A DNA stretch of 64,000 nucleotides from Zygnema cylindricum (taxonomy: Eukaryota > Streptophyta > Zygnematophyceae > Zygnematales > Zygnemataceae). Every line of letters begins with the position of its first letter. Position 1 is the stretch's first letter. The notes beneath the pieces were generated by a model, which saw nothing but the letters and a program-made list of their open reading frames with translations, ran no database searches and was not told the origin of the DNA. Made by a program: the position numbers and the translations under genes. The stretch lies in assembly GCA_037447655.1 (NCBI GenBank), contig JBBHKE010000225.1, forward strand, positions 1 through 64,000, in the 5' to 3' direction. Shown here piece by piece: positions 1 through 9,767 of the stretch.

Positions 1-115
1 GCTGCTCTGCTTGAATAGCAACTGCACTGCTGCGTTGCTCTGTCTGCCTAGCAGCTGCGCTGTTCCGTCGGCGTCGCAGTTGCGTTGTCCTGTACTGCAC
101 TCAATTGATGACGCA
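1..115. repeat. GCAGC-rich imperfect repeat
   Basis: The stretch is built from short reiterations of GCAGC, TTGCG and CTGC motifs. A similar stretch in the opposite orientation lies at about 13800-13945 beside another minus-strand copia gag, so both may belong to the same retroelement surroundings. The ORF running through it (from 11) is not convincing. Bases 116-204 hold nothing I can name. Confidence 0.4.
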
Positions 116-204
116 TGTCCTTGTGAAACTTACGCTACAGATTACTACCTTTCTGCCGTCACACTAGTTTACGAAGACTTAAAGCTTTCTAAAATCAACA
201 TTGT

Positions 205-563
205 ATACTTGTAATTATGAATCATTTGATCTATCACAGTCTGTTGCTGTAAATTTGACACTTGATACATTTCTTCTAGTTCATTCCAAATATCACTAGC
301 ATCTTTGAACCTGACACAAGACATGACAATATCTTCAAACATACTCTGAAAAAGCAAATTTTTTACTTTTGTATTTTCCATCTGTTCGGATCCTTCATCA
401 TCTGATCTTGATGATATCCTTGTAACTGATATATCCACCACATGAAGAAATTCTTTCTCCTCGGGGTGTCCTTCCATAAGTGTCTTCCAAAACAGATAGT
501 TAGATCTATTGAATACAGGCAATCTGGGCGTGGGCCCATAACCTGTAAACCTTGATCATCCAT
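205..563 (-). pseudogene. Ty1/copia Gag N-terminal fragment (element A0)
   Basis: On the minus strand the reading starts MDDQGLQVMGPRP and, after a one-base frameshift near 520, continues as LPVFNRSNYLFWKTLMEG and the usual copia Gag (UBN2-type) helices, including the region around DASDIWNELEEMYQV. It breaks off near NYKYT, where relatives read WEYKYTGG and carry on for another 100-150 residues to a zinc knuckle. No knuckle or pol follows, so this is a truncated copy. The first codons lie inside the LTR (544-1054) and the primer-binding site is translated as QVMGP. Both frames are needed to recover the domain, so it is a pseudogene. The family call is firm; element coordinates are approximate. 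Confidence 0.75.
530..543 (-). other. Primer-binding site of A0 (half initiator tRNA-Met)
   Basis: On the minus strand this reads GGTTATGGGCCCAC, the reverse complement of the anticodon stem-loop of plant initiator tRNA-Met (GUGGGCCCAUAACC, recalled from general knowledge). It directly abuts the LTR. Priming by a tRNA cleaved in the anticodon loop is known for Drosophila copia and yeast Ty5. Confidence 0.75.
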
Positions 564-1054
564 CTTGACTGATCACTTACAGCTAAGCAACCTTAAACTT
601 CCTTAGTAACACTCTCACAAATTCCTTACAAGCAAATTACCTTAGAGTATCTTGACTTCTATTAACTTTAGTCTCAACCTTTAAATGAAACAAACCTTGG
701 ACACATAACCTGTCCCCCTGAAATCTATTAAAGACTTCTTGCTTTAAAGAAATCAGATGTCAGACCTTGAAGTCAATTTATCTTACTAACATTCAGATAA
801 TGACTTCCCTTCATACCAAAATAACCTTATGAAACACTCAGATTATACTTGATCAGATTTACACTCCAATATTCACATTCAGACTTACACAGAATACAAA
901 GTAATTGAAAAAATTTCTTTAGTATGGGGAAGAATGTAATTATACAATGTAAACTAATCTGATGATTTTCTACTTCCTACAATGGTAATTATATACTTCC
1001 TAAACTAACACAGTTCTTCTTTGAATATAACGAACTAAGTTACATCGGATTGCA
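544..1054 (-). repeat. LTR of A0
   Basis: Minus-strand sense, bounded at its 3' end by the primer site (543/544) and ending ...GTTTACA. The outer end is placed at the CAACA at 1050-1054, because LTRs here typically start TGTTG. That gives about 511 bp. The inner end is well supported; the outer end is a guess from the terminal motif. The gag start codon (563-561) lies inside it. Confidence 0.5.
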
Positions 1055-1368
1055 ACATTCAAATTTTGCTTACTAAGAAATTTGAATTTTTCTTACTAAC
1101 TTTGAAATCAAGAATTTGAATTTCAAATTTCTTCTGATTTACGCCGGACTTTCCGGGTACTATTTCAAGTTTAAATTTCCCGCGGTACTTTGTCTTTTCA
1201 ATTATCTTTTGCAGTGACAACGTACCTTTTAGAATTGGACATGGCATACTTTTGAAAGTATCCGACGTGGCATACTTTAAAAATATATATACGACGTGTA
1301 ACTTTTCGAATTTAAACAGCGTACAAAAATAGTGAATCGTATTTTCACCGACATTAGTTGACGTCCAT
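1055..1368. other. AT-rich flank, no gene seen
   Basis: AT-rich spacer between the A0 LTR and element A1. A long minus-strand ORF runs through it (1059-1418) but has no recognisable domain and reads into the next LTR. The last five bases (TCCAT, 1364-1368) are the left target duplication of A1. Confidence 0.5.
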
Positions 1369-2679
1369 TGTTGTTTTTGAAAAGTTGGTTTCGTGCGTAC
1401 TCGACATTTTGTGCGCAACCGACGTTTCGCGTGCGTAATATATTATCGAAAGTAATGTGGTGGTTCGAATGGATTTGCCGATTGGGGGAGTAAATGTACG
1501 AGTAAAATTAAAGGGACATGAGGTAGTAATTGAGTGGCGCGGATTGCGTTAAGAAATGGACAGCGGATCGCGACGCGATCCGATGCGAAGTTTACGAAAT
1601 GTACGTCGCCGGTACGTAACATATAATTTGAACAAATGTAATTTATATGTGACAAGCGACGTGTATGAAAAATGACGTGTACTTTATTTGCCGCATTTAT
1701 TGCAAAGGACGCGGTTGCTGTACGGAAATGATTTCGGTTATACGATTATTATTTTAACAAGTGGACATGAATGACTAAATTATCTTCGCGACGTCGTGGG
1801 ATATTTGACGACTCGCGTGTATTTCGTTTGGATTTTTATGACCACGTGGCGCGACATCGAGGGTGCCGAATCAGATCGACGGACGGCGGATATAGGCCGT
1901 GGATATTTTTCAAGTAGTAGAGACGCGAAATCGCGTCAATCACACGATGTTTATTTTGGACGTCCCAGATTGTTTGACGAATTTCGAAGAGTTCCATTGA
2001 GTGACTCAGCATGACTGAGCATACGATTTTGTAAGATTGTGTGTACTTTGTAAATATTTACAACAATGGTTTGTCTTTATGTGTATTAGTTATTAGTGTA
2101 GATTTACTCATTTTGACATACCTCGAAGTATTCGGGTTTATTAACATTAATAGAGGTAGCTAGTAGATTGCGTACGGCTGGTATGCCTCGGTACACTCAG
2201 TAATGAGCTCGTGTATATTTGTAGGACTTAGTCATTTTTAGTTATAGGAACTTTTGGACCAATAACTGTTTATGGTGTTTTTTGGTAATTTTATCTGAGG
2301 ATTACTCTCAGATCTGTTGGCAGAATTATCTGAAATTCTGCATGTGTGTTCCTCTTTATATTGTTATTATTTTCACAAATTTTCAGGCCTATTGTGTGCC
2401 TGGTCTGTGTTTTACTTTATTGTGAAGTTAGTCAGTTTTATCAAAGTTCTGGCAGACTATTTTTCTGCAACTTTGACTAGATGATGTGATCGCTCTGTTT
2501 ATTATATTTGTCTGAAACTTTGTGAGGTTATTCCAAAGCCTAGATACTATCTGTTGATGTAGTTTCAGACTGTTTTGTTATTTCTGCAGAATTCTGTGTT
2601 GATTCAAAGTAGGCTGTTTTTCGGTAGTCTGTGGTGCTTCCGAGGGTGAATCCATGGCTAGAAATGGCTATGGACAACA
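1369..2679 (+). repeat. 5' LTR of A1
   Basis: Starts TGTTGTTTTTGA, ends ATGGACAACA, and is followed directly by the primer site. It is unusually rich in CpG motifs for this AT-rich window, for example GATCGCGACGCGATC near 1566. A GTAGGACTTAG motif shared with other LTR families is at 2221-2231. The gag start codon (2654) is 26 bases inside its 3' end. It matches 4260-5570 at a constant offset of 2891 bases. Confidence 0.92.
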
Positions 2680-3931
2680 GGTTATGGGCCCACACCCATG
2701 GCTACCCATATTGGATGAATCCTACTTACCCATATTTGATGGAACTGAATATTATTGTTGGAGGAGTATTATGGAGAGCTACTTCAAGTTGAGGGAGCTT
2801 ATGGATGTGGTGTATGGGACATGTGTCGAAACTTCGGCTGAATGGGAGGAGAAAAACCTGGAGTGCTTGAGGATTATCAAGCTATCAATGACTAAGGAAT
2901 TTGTAATGATGTACCTTGATGTGAAGAGTGCAGCTGAATTATGGAAGTTTTTAGAATGCACTTATCAAAAGACTTCTGTGTATCACTGGATGATTAGTGC
3001 TACAAAAATATTTGAATATAAATATGATGGTGGTAGCATGTTGAAATATTGCCTTAGTTTGCAAAGATTGTTTGCAGAAAATGATATTGCGGGAGGAAAT
3101 TTTACAAATGTTCAAAAGGCTCTCATTTTAATGAAAGGATTACCTAAGGAATATAGGTGTGCGTTTGATAGATTAAACCAAGTTGATAAAAAGGATTGGA
3201 ACTTACCATTAGCAATCAGATTTGTTTTGGATGTAGAAAATGATAAAAAGGCTTTAAAAGATAGGGGGAATTTTGAAGGTGTTAGATCACAGTTTGAGAG
3301 AAATAGAAAAAGTTGCAAATCAGAAAATTGTTTTTACTGTAATGATTTAGGACATACTTTTAGAGTATGTCCATTATATAAAAGTGCATGTGTCACAGGA
3401 AATTTCAGAAACGGATGGGATGACGATCGAGTTCGACCCCCTACACGAAGGGATACACTTCCAGTCGATGAATTTGTATACTTGCCGACAGTTATTTTTC
3501 GAAATATGGAAAATGAGGAAGCAAAGGAAACATTTGCTGTCACCGAAAATAGTGTGGAGAAAGTGGTGATAGAAAAGGATTCGGTTTATGTCAATTTTTC
3601 TGACGACAGATTGGTGAGTGATAAAGATTTACAGGAGGAAAATGTTAATGTTGTGAGGATAGTTAGTGAGACTGAAGGTCAATTGAAAGTAGAAACTGAA
3701 AATAATTTGCAAGAGGAGATTAGTGCACTTAGAGAAGGAGAGAGAAAAAGTGTCAAGAAAAGTGGAGTAAATGAGGAAGTTTATATTATTGAAAAAGAAA
3801 ATAAAAATGTGAAAATTGAGAGAATACCAAAATTTATGAAGAAAACGAAGAAAAGAAGTAGAATTCAAAGGATGAACCATAGAAGAAAACATGTGCAGGA
3901 AGTGGTCAAAAGAAAACAACGTGAAAAGTAA
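2654..3931 (+). CDS. Gag polyprotein of A1, 425 aa, intact
   Basis: Structural protein that would package retroelement RNA in cytoplasmic particles. Residues 8-13 are QQVMGP, encoded across the LTR/primer-site junction. Residues about 24-200 match copia Gag (UBN2-type): LPIFDGTEYYCWRSIMESYF, then the WKFLECTYQ and FEYKYDGGSMLKYC regions and an LMKGLPKEYR motif. A CCHC zinc knuckle follows at C226-C229-H234-C239 (CFYCNDLGHTFRVC). Instead of a protease, residues about 255-425 form a charged tail, acidic first and strongly basic at the end (about 396-425, Lys/Arg-rich). The ATG at 2654 is chosen because LTRs of relatives carry a start codon at the same place before QQ. No stop or frameshift over 425 codons suggests selection or very recent insertion. 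The Gag assignment is firm; the role of the tail is unknown. Confidence 0.88.
   Translation: MARNGYGQQVMGPHPWLPILDESYLPIFDGTEYYCWRSIMESYFKLRELMDVVYGTCVETSAEWEEKNLECLRIIKLSMTKEFVMMYLDVKSAAELWKFLECTYQKTSVYHWMISATKIFEYKYDGGSMLKYCLSLQRLFAENDIAGGNFTNVQKALILMKGLPKEYRCAFDRLNQVDKKDWNLPLAIRFVLDVENDKKALKDRGNFEGVRSQFERNRKSCKSENCFYCNDLGHTFRVCPLYKSACVTGNFRNGWDDDRVRPPTRRDTLPVDEFVYLPTVIFRNMENEEAKETFAVTENSVEKVVIEKDSVYVNFSDDRLVSDKDLQEENVNVVRIVSETEGQLKVETENNLQEEISALREGERKSVKKSGVNEEVYIIEKENKNVKIERIPKFMKKTKKRSRIQRMNHRRKHVQEVVKRKQREK
2680..2693 (+). other. Primer-binding site of A1 (half initiator tRNA-Met)
   Basis: GGTTATGGGCCCAC follows the LTR end (2679) with no gap and is complementary to 14 bases of the anticodon stem-loop of plant initiator tRNA-Met. 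It lies inside the gag reading frame, where it encodes most of the QVMGP motif. Confidence 0.8.
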
Positions 3932-4259
3932 TTTTATGGAGGTGGCTATCTTTGACATTTAGTAATTTTTGTGAAATTTCGGATTTAACATTTTGAATTT
4001 TGAAATTGGTTGAAAAGGAAAGTTTTTATTTTTATTTTTGAAGACCTAGAAAGAGGAAGCGGATGAAATGGTGTGTTTAGGAAGGACGGAATTTGGAAGA
4101 CATGGCAGCAGGTAGTTGAAGCAGTGGTGACGTCAGCGGAAGCAGTGGTGACGTTTGAACGAAGAAAAAAAAAGAAATTTGGGGGTACGGAGATGTACCG
4201 CTACATTTGAAATGATGCATATTTTATTCCAGGTGCACGAAACTAAATTTTCGGGGGAG
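3932..4259 (+). other. 3' non-coding region and polypurine tract of A1
   Basis: Non-coding, purine-rich on the plus strand. Near its end it carries GTGCACGAAACTAAATTTTC, then the polypurine tract TTTTCGGGGGAG (4248-4259). The older minus-strand LTR at 5576-6324 is preceded, in its sense, by nearly the same sequence, so the two belong to one family. No pol remnant is visible. Confidence 0.7.
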
Positions 4260-5570
4260 TGTTGTTTTTGAAAAGTTGGTTTAGTGCGTACTCGACATTT
4301 TGTGCGCAACCGACGTTTCGCGTGCGTAATATATTATCGAAAGTAATGTGGTGGTTCGAATGGATTTGCCGATTGGGGGAGTAAATGTACGAGTAAAATT
4401 AAAGGGACATGAGGTAGTAATTGAGTGGCGCGGATTGCGTTAAGAAATGGACGGCGGATCGCGACGCGATCCGATGCGAAGTTTACGAAATGTACGTCGC
4501 CGGTACGTAACATATAATTTGAACAAATGTAATTTATATGCGACAAGCGACGTGTATGAAAAATGACGTGTACTTTATTTGCCGCATTTATTGCAAAGGA
4601 CGCGGTTGCTGTACGGAAATGATTTCGGTTATACGATTATTATTTTAACAAGTGGACATGAATGACTAAATTATCTTCGCGACGTCGTGGGATATTTGAC
4701 GACTCGCGTGTATTTCGTTTGGATTTTTATGACCACGTGGCGCGACATCGAGGGTGCCGAATCAGATCGACGGACGGCGGATATAGGCCGTGGATATTTT
4801 TCAAGTAGTAGAGACGCGAAATCGCGTCAATCACACGATGTTTATTTTGGACGTCCCAGATTGTTTGACGAATTTCGAAGAGTTCCATTGAGTGACTCAG
4901 CATGACTGAGCATACGATTTTGTAAGATTGTGTGTACTTTGTAAATATTTACAACAATGGTTTGTCTTTATGTGTATTAGTTATTAGTGTAGATTTACTC
5001 TTTTTGACATACCTCGAAGTATTCGGGTTTATTAACATTAATAGAGGTAGCTAGTAGATTGCGTACGGCTGGTATGCCTCGGTACACTCAGTAATGAGCT
5101 CGTGTATATTTGTAGGACTTAGTCATTTTTAGTTATAGGAACTTTTGGACCAATAACTGTTTATGGTGTTTTTTGGTAATTTTATCTGAGGATTACTCTC
5201 AGATCTGTTGGCAGAATTATCTGAAATTCTGCATGTGTGTTCCTCTTTATATTGTTATTATTTTCACAAATTTTCAGGCCTATTGTGTGCCTGGTCTGTG
5301 TTTTACTTTATTGTGAAGTTAGTCAGTTTTATCAAAGTTCTGGCAGACTATTTTTCTGCAACTTTGACTAGATGATGTGATCGCTCTGTTTATTATATTT
5401 GTCTGAAACTTTGTGAGGTTATTCCAAAGCCTAGATACTATCTGTTGATGTAGTTTCAGACTGTTTTGTTATTTCTGCAGAATTCTGTGTTGATTCAAAG
5501 TAGGCTGTTTTTCGGTAGTCTGTGGTGCTTCCGAGGGTGAATCCATGGCTAGAAATGGCTATGGACAACA
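4260..5570 (+). repeat. 3' LTR of A1
   Basis: Copy of 1369-2679 with about four single-base changes seen by eye (for example A at about 4283 where the 5' LTR has C, and T for A near 5001). It carries the gag start codon again, but the frame runs out in the flank. Followed by the TCCAT target duplication at 5571-5575. Confidence 0.92.
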
Positions 5571-5575
5571 TCCAT

Positions 5576-6324
5576 AGTCTGTGATTGCCGTGGTAACTAT
5601 TTGTTACAGCGAGGAGTAAATTTTCTTGCTAAAGATTGAAGTTAAATCCAATAATCACACTAACAGATCGAAGTTGCAGAAAAATAGTTTGCCATATCTT
5701 TGATAAACTCAGCTGTTATAATGAAAAAAAAACTAAGTCCTACAAGTTATACTTAATCTACTAAGTTCTAAACTAATCCTAGAGCTATACATGTCACTAA
5801 CTGAATAGTTAAAAACTATTATAAAATGCGCTAAACTACAACCTAATGTTTATCAAGTATTTACAAATATATGTCTGTACAAAAAGTGTTACCATGAACC
5901 ATTTTGTCGAAGTGGAATCGTGCCATTTCAATCGTGTACGTACCAAGACTTCGTCCTTCACCATAAATGCCGATAACTGAATTATTGTCCACTTGCAAAA
6001 TATGGCTTGCCTGTGCGGGTGACTTACTTTTCCATAAATTTTGTCTTTCTTATTATGTTACATATCAAACAATTTGTAATGTTTCACGTCAGATCGCTTC
6101 GCAATCTGCTGTCCATTTCGAATACTTGTTCGCGCCACTCGTTTTGACCTTAACGTCACTTAAATATTATCCGTACAACTACTCCTCCAAATCGCAAATA
6201 CATTCAAACCTCCACGTTAAATCAAGTTAGTACTTTCGCATTAAAAACTCGCGTTATATCCGCATGAAACGTGGCAATCACACAAAATGTCGCGTACGCA
6301 CGAAACTATCTTTTCAAAACAATA
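5576..6324 (-). repeat. Older minus-strand LTR related to A1
   Basis: Read on the minus strand it starts TATTGTTTTGAAAAGATAG and resembles the A1 LTR in several blocks (GTTTCGTGCGTACGCGACATT; TCAAAG..TTTTTCTGCAACTT). It is preceded in sense by CCGGGGGAG and GGTGCACGAAACTAAATTT, as in A1. It is shorter (about 750 bp) and much more diverged, so it is an older copy, and its far end is cut at the A1 insertion. A CTAAGTCCTAC motif (reverse complement of GTAGGACTTAG) lies at 5733-5743. Confidence 0.65.
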
Positions 6325-6352
6325 CTCCCCCGGAAATTTAGTTTCGTGCACC

Positions 6353-6857
6353 CAAAAAAATATGTCCCCTGTCAAGTTTAACTATACCTTTACGCGACTT
6401 GCTTAGTCAACTGTGGTCTAGTCAGATTTTCTCCGTAGTCGATGTACGTGGAATCGAACGATGACATTAGCGTCCATGCAGGAGTCTTCCAGAATATACG
6501 GATCAATGTAAGATGTAATATATATCTTCGCGATAGACGACACGGGTCCAACAATCTCGTCCCAATATGGTCTCACTTCGAATCGCGTCCGTCGACTAGA
6601 TTTATATCCGTCGTTCATTCCTGTATCTTTTAATTTGTCATGTGACATTGTTTCGGATTCCGTACTGGATCATTCTCTTACGGATACATTTGATCCGTGC
6701 CGCGTGTCCCAAGGAAGAACATTAAACTCTTTTGTACCTAAGTAACTGTCACACTATTAAAGGTAAGTATTACAAGGACTTAAACTAAAAATATTCTAAG
6801 TCCTAAAACTCCCCTCACAGCCTCATCTATTGAGGACTAAAGCTTTCAAACTCAACA
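6353..6857 (-). repeat. Minus-strand copia LTR fragment (B-like)
   Basis: In minus-strand sense it begins TGTTGAGTTTGAAAGCTTTAG (right end 6857), close to the B-family LTR start, and is preceded in sense by the purine tract CTTTAGGGGAG. It carries CTAAGTCCTAA at 6796-6806. The inner limit near 6353 is uncertain. The ORFs across it (6418-6648) are not convincing. Confidence 0.5.
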
Positions 6858-7016
6858 CTCCCCTAAAGCTTTAGACTCACTACTTCACTTTGTCTGCAAA
6901 TCTTTCTACTCTACTGGAGGTACATACAAATGTAGGGACTTAGAAAATATTCAGAGTTCGAAAATTTATCTCTCTCAACCTCTACTACTAAACATCCAAA
7001 ACTTTACAAAACAACA
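6858..7016 (-). repeat. Truncated minus-strand LTR start with polypurine tract
   Basis: In minus-strand sense it begins TGTTGTTTTGTAAAGTTTTG and is preceded by a purine tract AATCTTAGGAGGAA at 7017-7030. Only about 160 bp remain before the next LTR end, so it was truncated when the neighbouring LTR arrived. A plus-strand LTR end (..ACAACA) is an alternative reading of the same boundary. Confidence 0.35.
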
Positions 7017-7429
7017 TTCCTCCTAAGATTTAGATGTTTTAGTTTTAAAAAATCATGTATAGGTAACTCTATGATTTTGTTAGACATTGAGTCACCATAC
7101 CAGCCACTCTAATATATCTCTTGTTTAAACAATATATTTTCCCATTGAAGGTGTCAGTTTTTCCAAATCAAAAATGGCTTTTTCGGTCCTTTGTGTGGTC
7201 GCCTTTGGAGCTAGTTTCTTCTCCAATTGGTCTTCTCTCGAGCACAAGAGGCAAGCAAGAGTGAACTTGCATCCCAACCAGAAAATTCATGCGCACAAAC
7301 ATATATAAAAACAAAAATGAAAGAGAAAGAGAAAGAGAAAAATGTATACACCATGAGAAAGAATAAAGGTGAAAACAACCCAAAGAGAGAAGGGGAAGAA
7401 TACTCCACTAGAGTGAAGTGGACCCAATA
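7017..7429. other. Unassigned spacer left of I1
   Basis: Should hold the 3' part of a minus-strand copia element, but I cannot recognise RNase H here. From about 7300 it is A-rich with GAAAGA repeats and may already be the left end of I1. The ORFs of 65-71 aa are not convincing. Confidence 0.3.
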
Positions 7430-8219
7430 ATCTCACTAAGCCACGAGGTAGCCACTAGGCTCTCGAGTCTTTATCGTATTCTCTACAAGAGTTATCTTGA
7501 AGAGGCAGCAAAGCAAATAAATAATTTCAACCAAAACAAGGAAAAACCCCAAAATTCGGTCAAAATCCACTTCCCCACTCCCAACCGAAATGCAAACAAA
7601 ACAAACACAAACACTCCAAACCGTTCCGCTGCCCGTAGAAGGCACAGCCGGATCTGGATGCCTCTCCACACGAACTTCACTCCACCACTTCCCAAAAATA
7701 ACACAAGTTGGAGGGAAACCTTCCGGACTTGGCTTTGAGCCGTGTGGATTAAAGAGCGTGGGCAGAAATACAACAAGGAATAGTCTTAGTCTATCTAGCC
7801 TCTACAGCTAGCTAGCAATAAGAGAGAAAAACGTGAGCAATCGGTGAGAGAGAGCAAGAGAGAAGCTCAACCGCCAAGAGGAAATTCTTGTCCAAAAGCT
7901 AAATTCTCTAAGTTTGAGAATTAGGCTAAGTAAGAGCTACGCTAGGCCTAAGCAAAATTAGCCTACGTCTAGTCTACTTTACATGCATGAAACTACTTAA
8001 GATGTTGGCCAATAGGCGGCCAACATCGTCTGCCATACGCCTGACAAAATCCACCGTCCGAGGGTAAAAACCCTCCGTAACGTACATGTATGCTCGAACC
8101 TATTGTTTATTTTGAAAAGGTTTAAGTCTCACTAAATTAGTGTGACGACATGAAGACAAATAAGTAAGAGGCCGCTCAAACTCCAGATATACAGCCAAAC
8201 TTGTGACCACAATAATCCA

Positions 8220-8470
8220 AAGCCGGCAGCCAACCCTAATTCCACTTGGAAAACCCTAATTCCAAAGCCAAACCCTAACTCTAGACGGCCAAGACTCCAA
8301 ATCTGCAGCCAAAGAATAAAAGGATACCGACCTAGGGACTGGAATCAAAAGGAATAAACCCTAAATATGCTGCAACCCTAATTTTGCAGCCAAAACCCTA
8401 ATTCTGCATCCAAACCCTAATTCTGCAGATTAACCCTAATTCTGCAGATTAACCCTAAATTTGATACAAA
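8220..8470. repeat. Telomere-motif minisatellite in I1
   Basis: Imperfect tandem units of about 20 bp of the form AACCCTAATTCTGCAGCC, each with the plant telomere-like motif CCCTAA(A). This is not a telomere, because the motif is spaced rather than contiguous. I2 has equivalent arrays at about 26690-26880 and 27240-27335. Confidence 0.7.
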
Positions 8471-9767
8471 ATTTAGGTTTAACACTAAAGCCAAGAAATA
8501 TAGTGGTGACAGAATAAGAGACAAAGATTAAAAGAAAGAAATAGCGGAAACAAAAACAATATGCTTTTTTTTTTATAAAATAAAATTTATAAAATTAATT
8601 AATTTTGTAATATTTTTATTTCAAAGCAAAACTGAAAACGAAATGTAATTTGGAAAGAAAATAGAAGAGACCAAGCTATGAATTAAAACTGAAAATGAAA
8701 GGTGATATTTTTTTCTTTTATAAAATAAATTTGATATTTTTAATAATTTAATTCAAATAAAAGCTTTTGAAATGCGAAGCCTTTTGGACAAGAATACTAA
8801 GCCACAAGGTAGCCACTAGGCTCTTGGGTCTTCAACGTATTCTTTACAAGAGTTATCTCGTACGAAAGCAACGAAGCAAAATAAATAATTCCAACCAAAA
8901 ACAAAGAAAACTCAAAATTCGGCCAAAATTCACCCTTCCATTCCCAACCGAAAATACAAACAACACAAAAACAAACACCCAAACCGTTCAGCTGTCCGTG
9001 GGATGGGCAGCCGGATCCGGATGCTTCTCCACACAAACTCCAATCCACCACTTCCCAAAAATGACACAAGTTAGAGGGAAACCTTCCGGACTTGGCTTTG
9101 AGCCGCGTGGATTAAAAGCGTGGGCAGAATTACAAGAGAGAATGTACGTAAACTATCTAGCCTCTACAGCTAGCTAGCAAAAGAAAGGAAGAAACTTGAG
9201 CAATCGGTGAGAGAGAGAGCAAGAGAAAAGCTCCGCCGCCAAGAGAAAATTCTTGTCCAAAAGCTAGAAATTCTAAGTCTGAAAATAGACTAAGTATTAG
9301 CTACGCTACGCCTACGCAAACCCTAACCTAAGTCTAGGCTAGTTCACATGAAAGAACTACTTAGAATGTTGGCCAATAGGCGGCCAACATTGTCTGCCGC
9401 ACGTTCCGCATAATCCACTGTCCGAGGGTAAAAACCCTCCCTAACTACATGTATGCACGAACCTACATGGGTTCGCGACTTAAATAAACATATGAATCGA
9501 CGCGTCGCCCGGAAATCGCGATACGCCTCCAAACGATACTTCACGTCGATACTCCCCAAATGGCGTGCGTATGCACGAAAGGAAACATATCGCACGAAAT
9601 ATATGGTATCGCACGAAATACTTGAAAAATGTGTACCTGCGCACGAAACGACATGGTACCACGCACAAAATTAGTATGTGTTATATTAGACGTGTAGGCG
9701 AATAGCGTACACATCAAACATAAAGAAATCGCGGTCGCACGTGCGACCGAAAATCATACACGCACGC

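Larger units (their letters stand above)
1369..5570 (+). mobile_element. Gag-only LTR retrotransposon A1 (TR-GAG-like), complete
   Basis: The element is 4202 bp: LTR 1369-2679, internal region 2680-4259, LTR 4260-5570. The LTRs are both 1311 bp, begin TGTTG and end CAACA; by eye I count about four substitutions and no indel. A 5-bp target duplication, TCCAT, sits at 1364-1368 and 5571-5575. A half-tRNA primer site follows the 5' LTR and a purine tract (TTTTCGGGGGAG, 4248-4259) precedes the 3' LTR. The only coding region is an intact 425-codon gag; nothing resembling protease, integrase, reverse transcriptase or RNase H is present. It fits terminal-repeat retrotransposons with a gag domain (TR-GAG), a described class of non-autonomous elements. 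The intact ORF and matching LTRs mean a recent insertion that must have used enzymes from another element. Confidence 0.9.

Noticed and set aside
1443-1655. 70-aa ORF repeated at 4334-4546, and 72-aa ORF at 1796-2014 repeated at 4687-4905
   Set aside because: They recur only because they lie in the two LTRs of A1; no domain and no start context.
8220-8470. Interstitial telomere
   Set aside because: CCCTAA motifs are spaced by TCTGCAG-type sequence and lie inside a transposon cassette, unlike contiguous CCCTAAA arrays.
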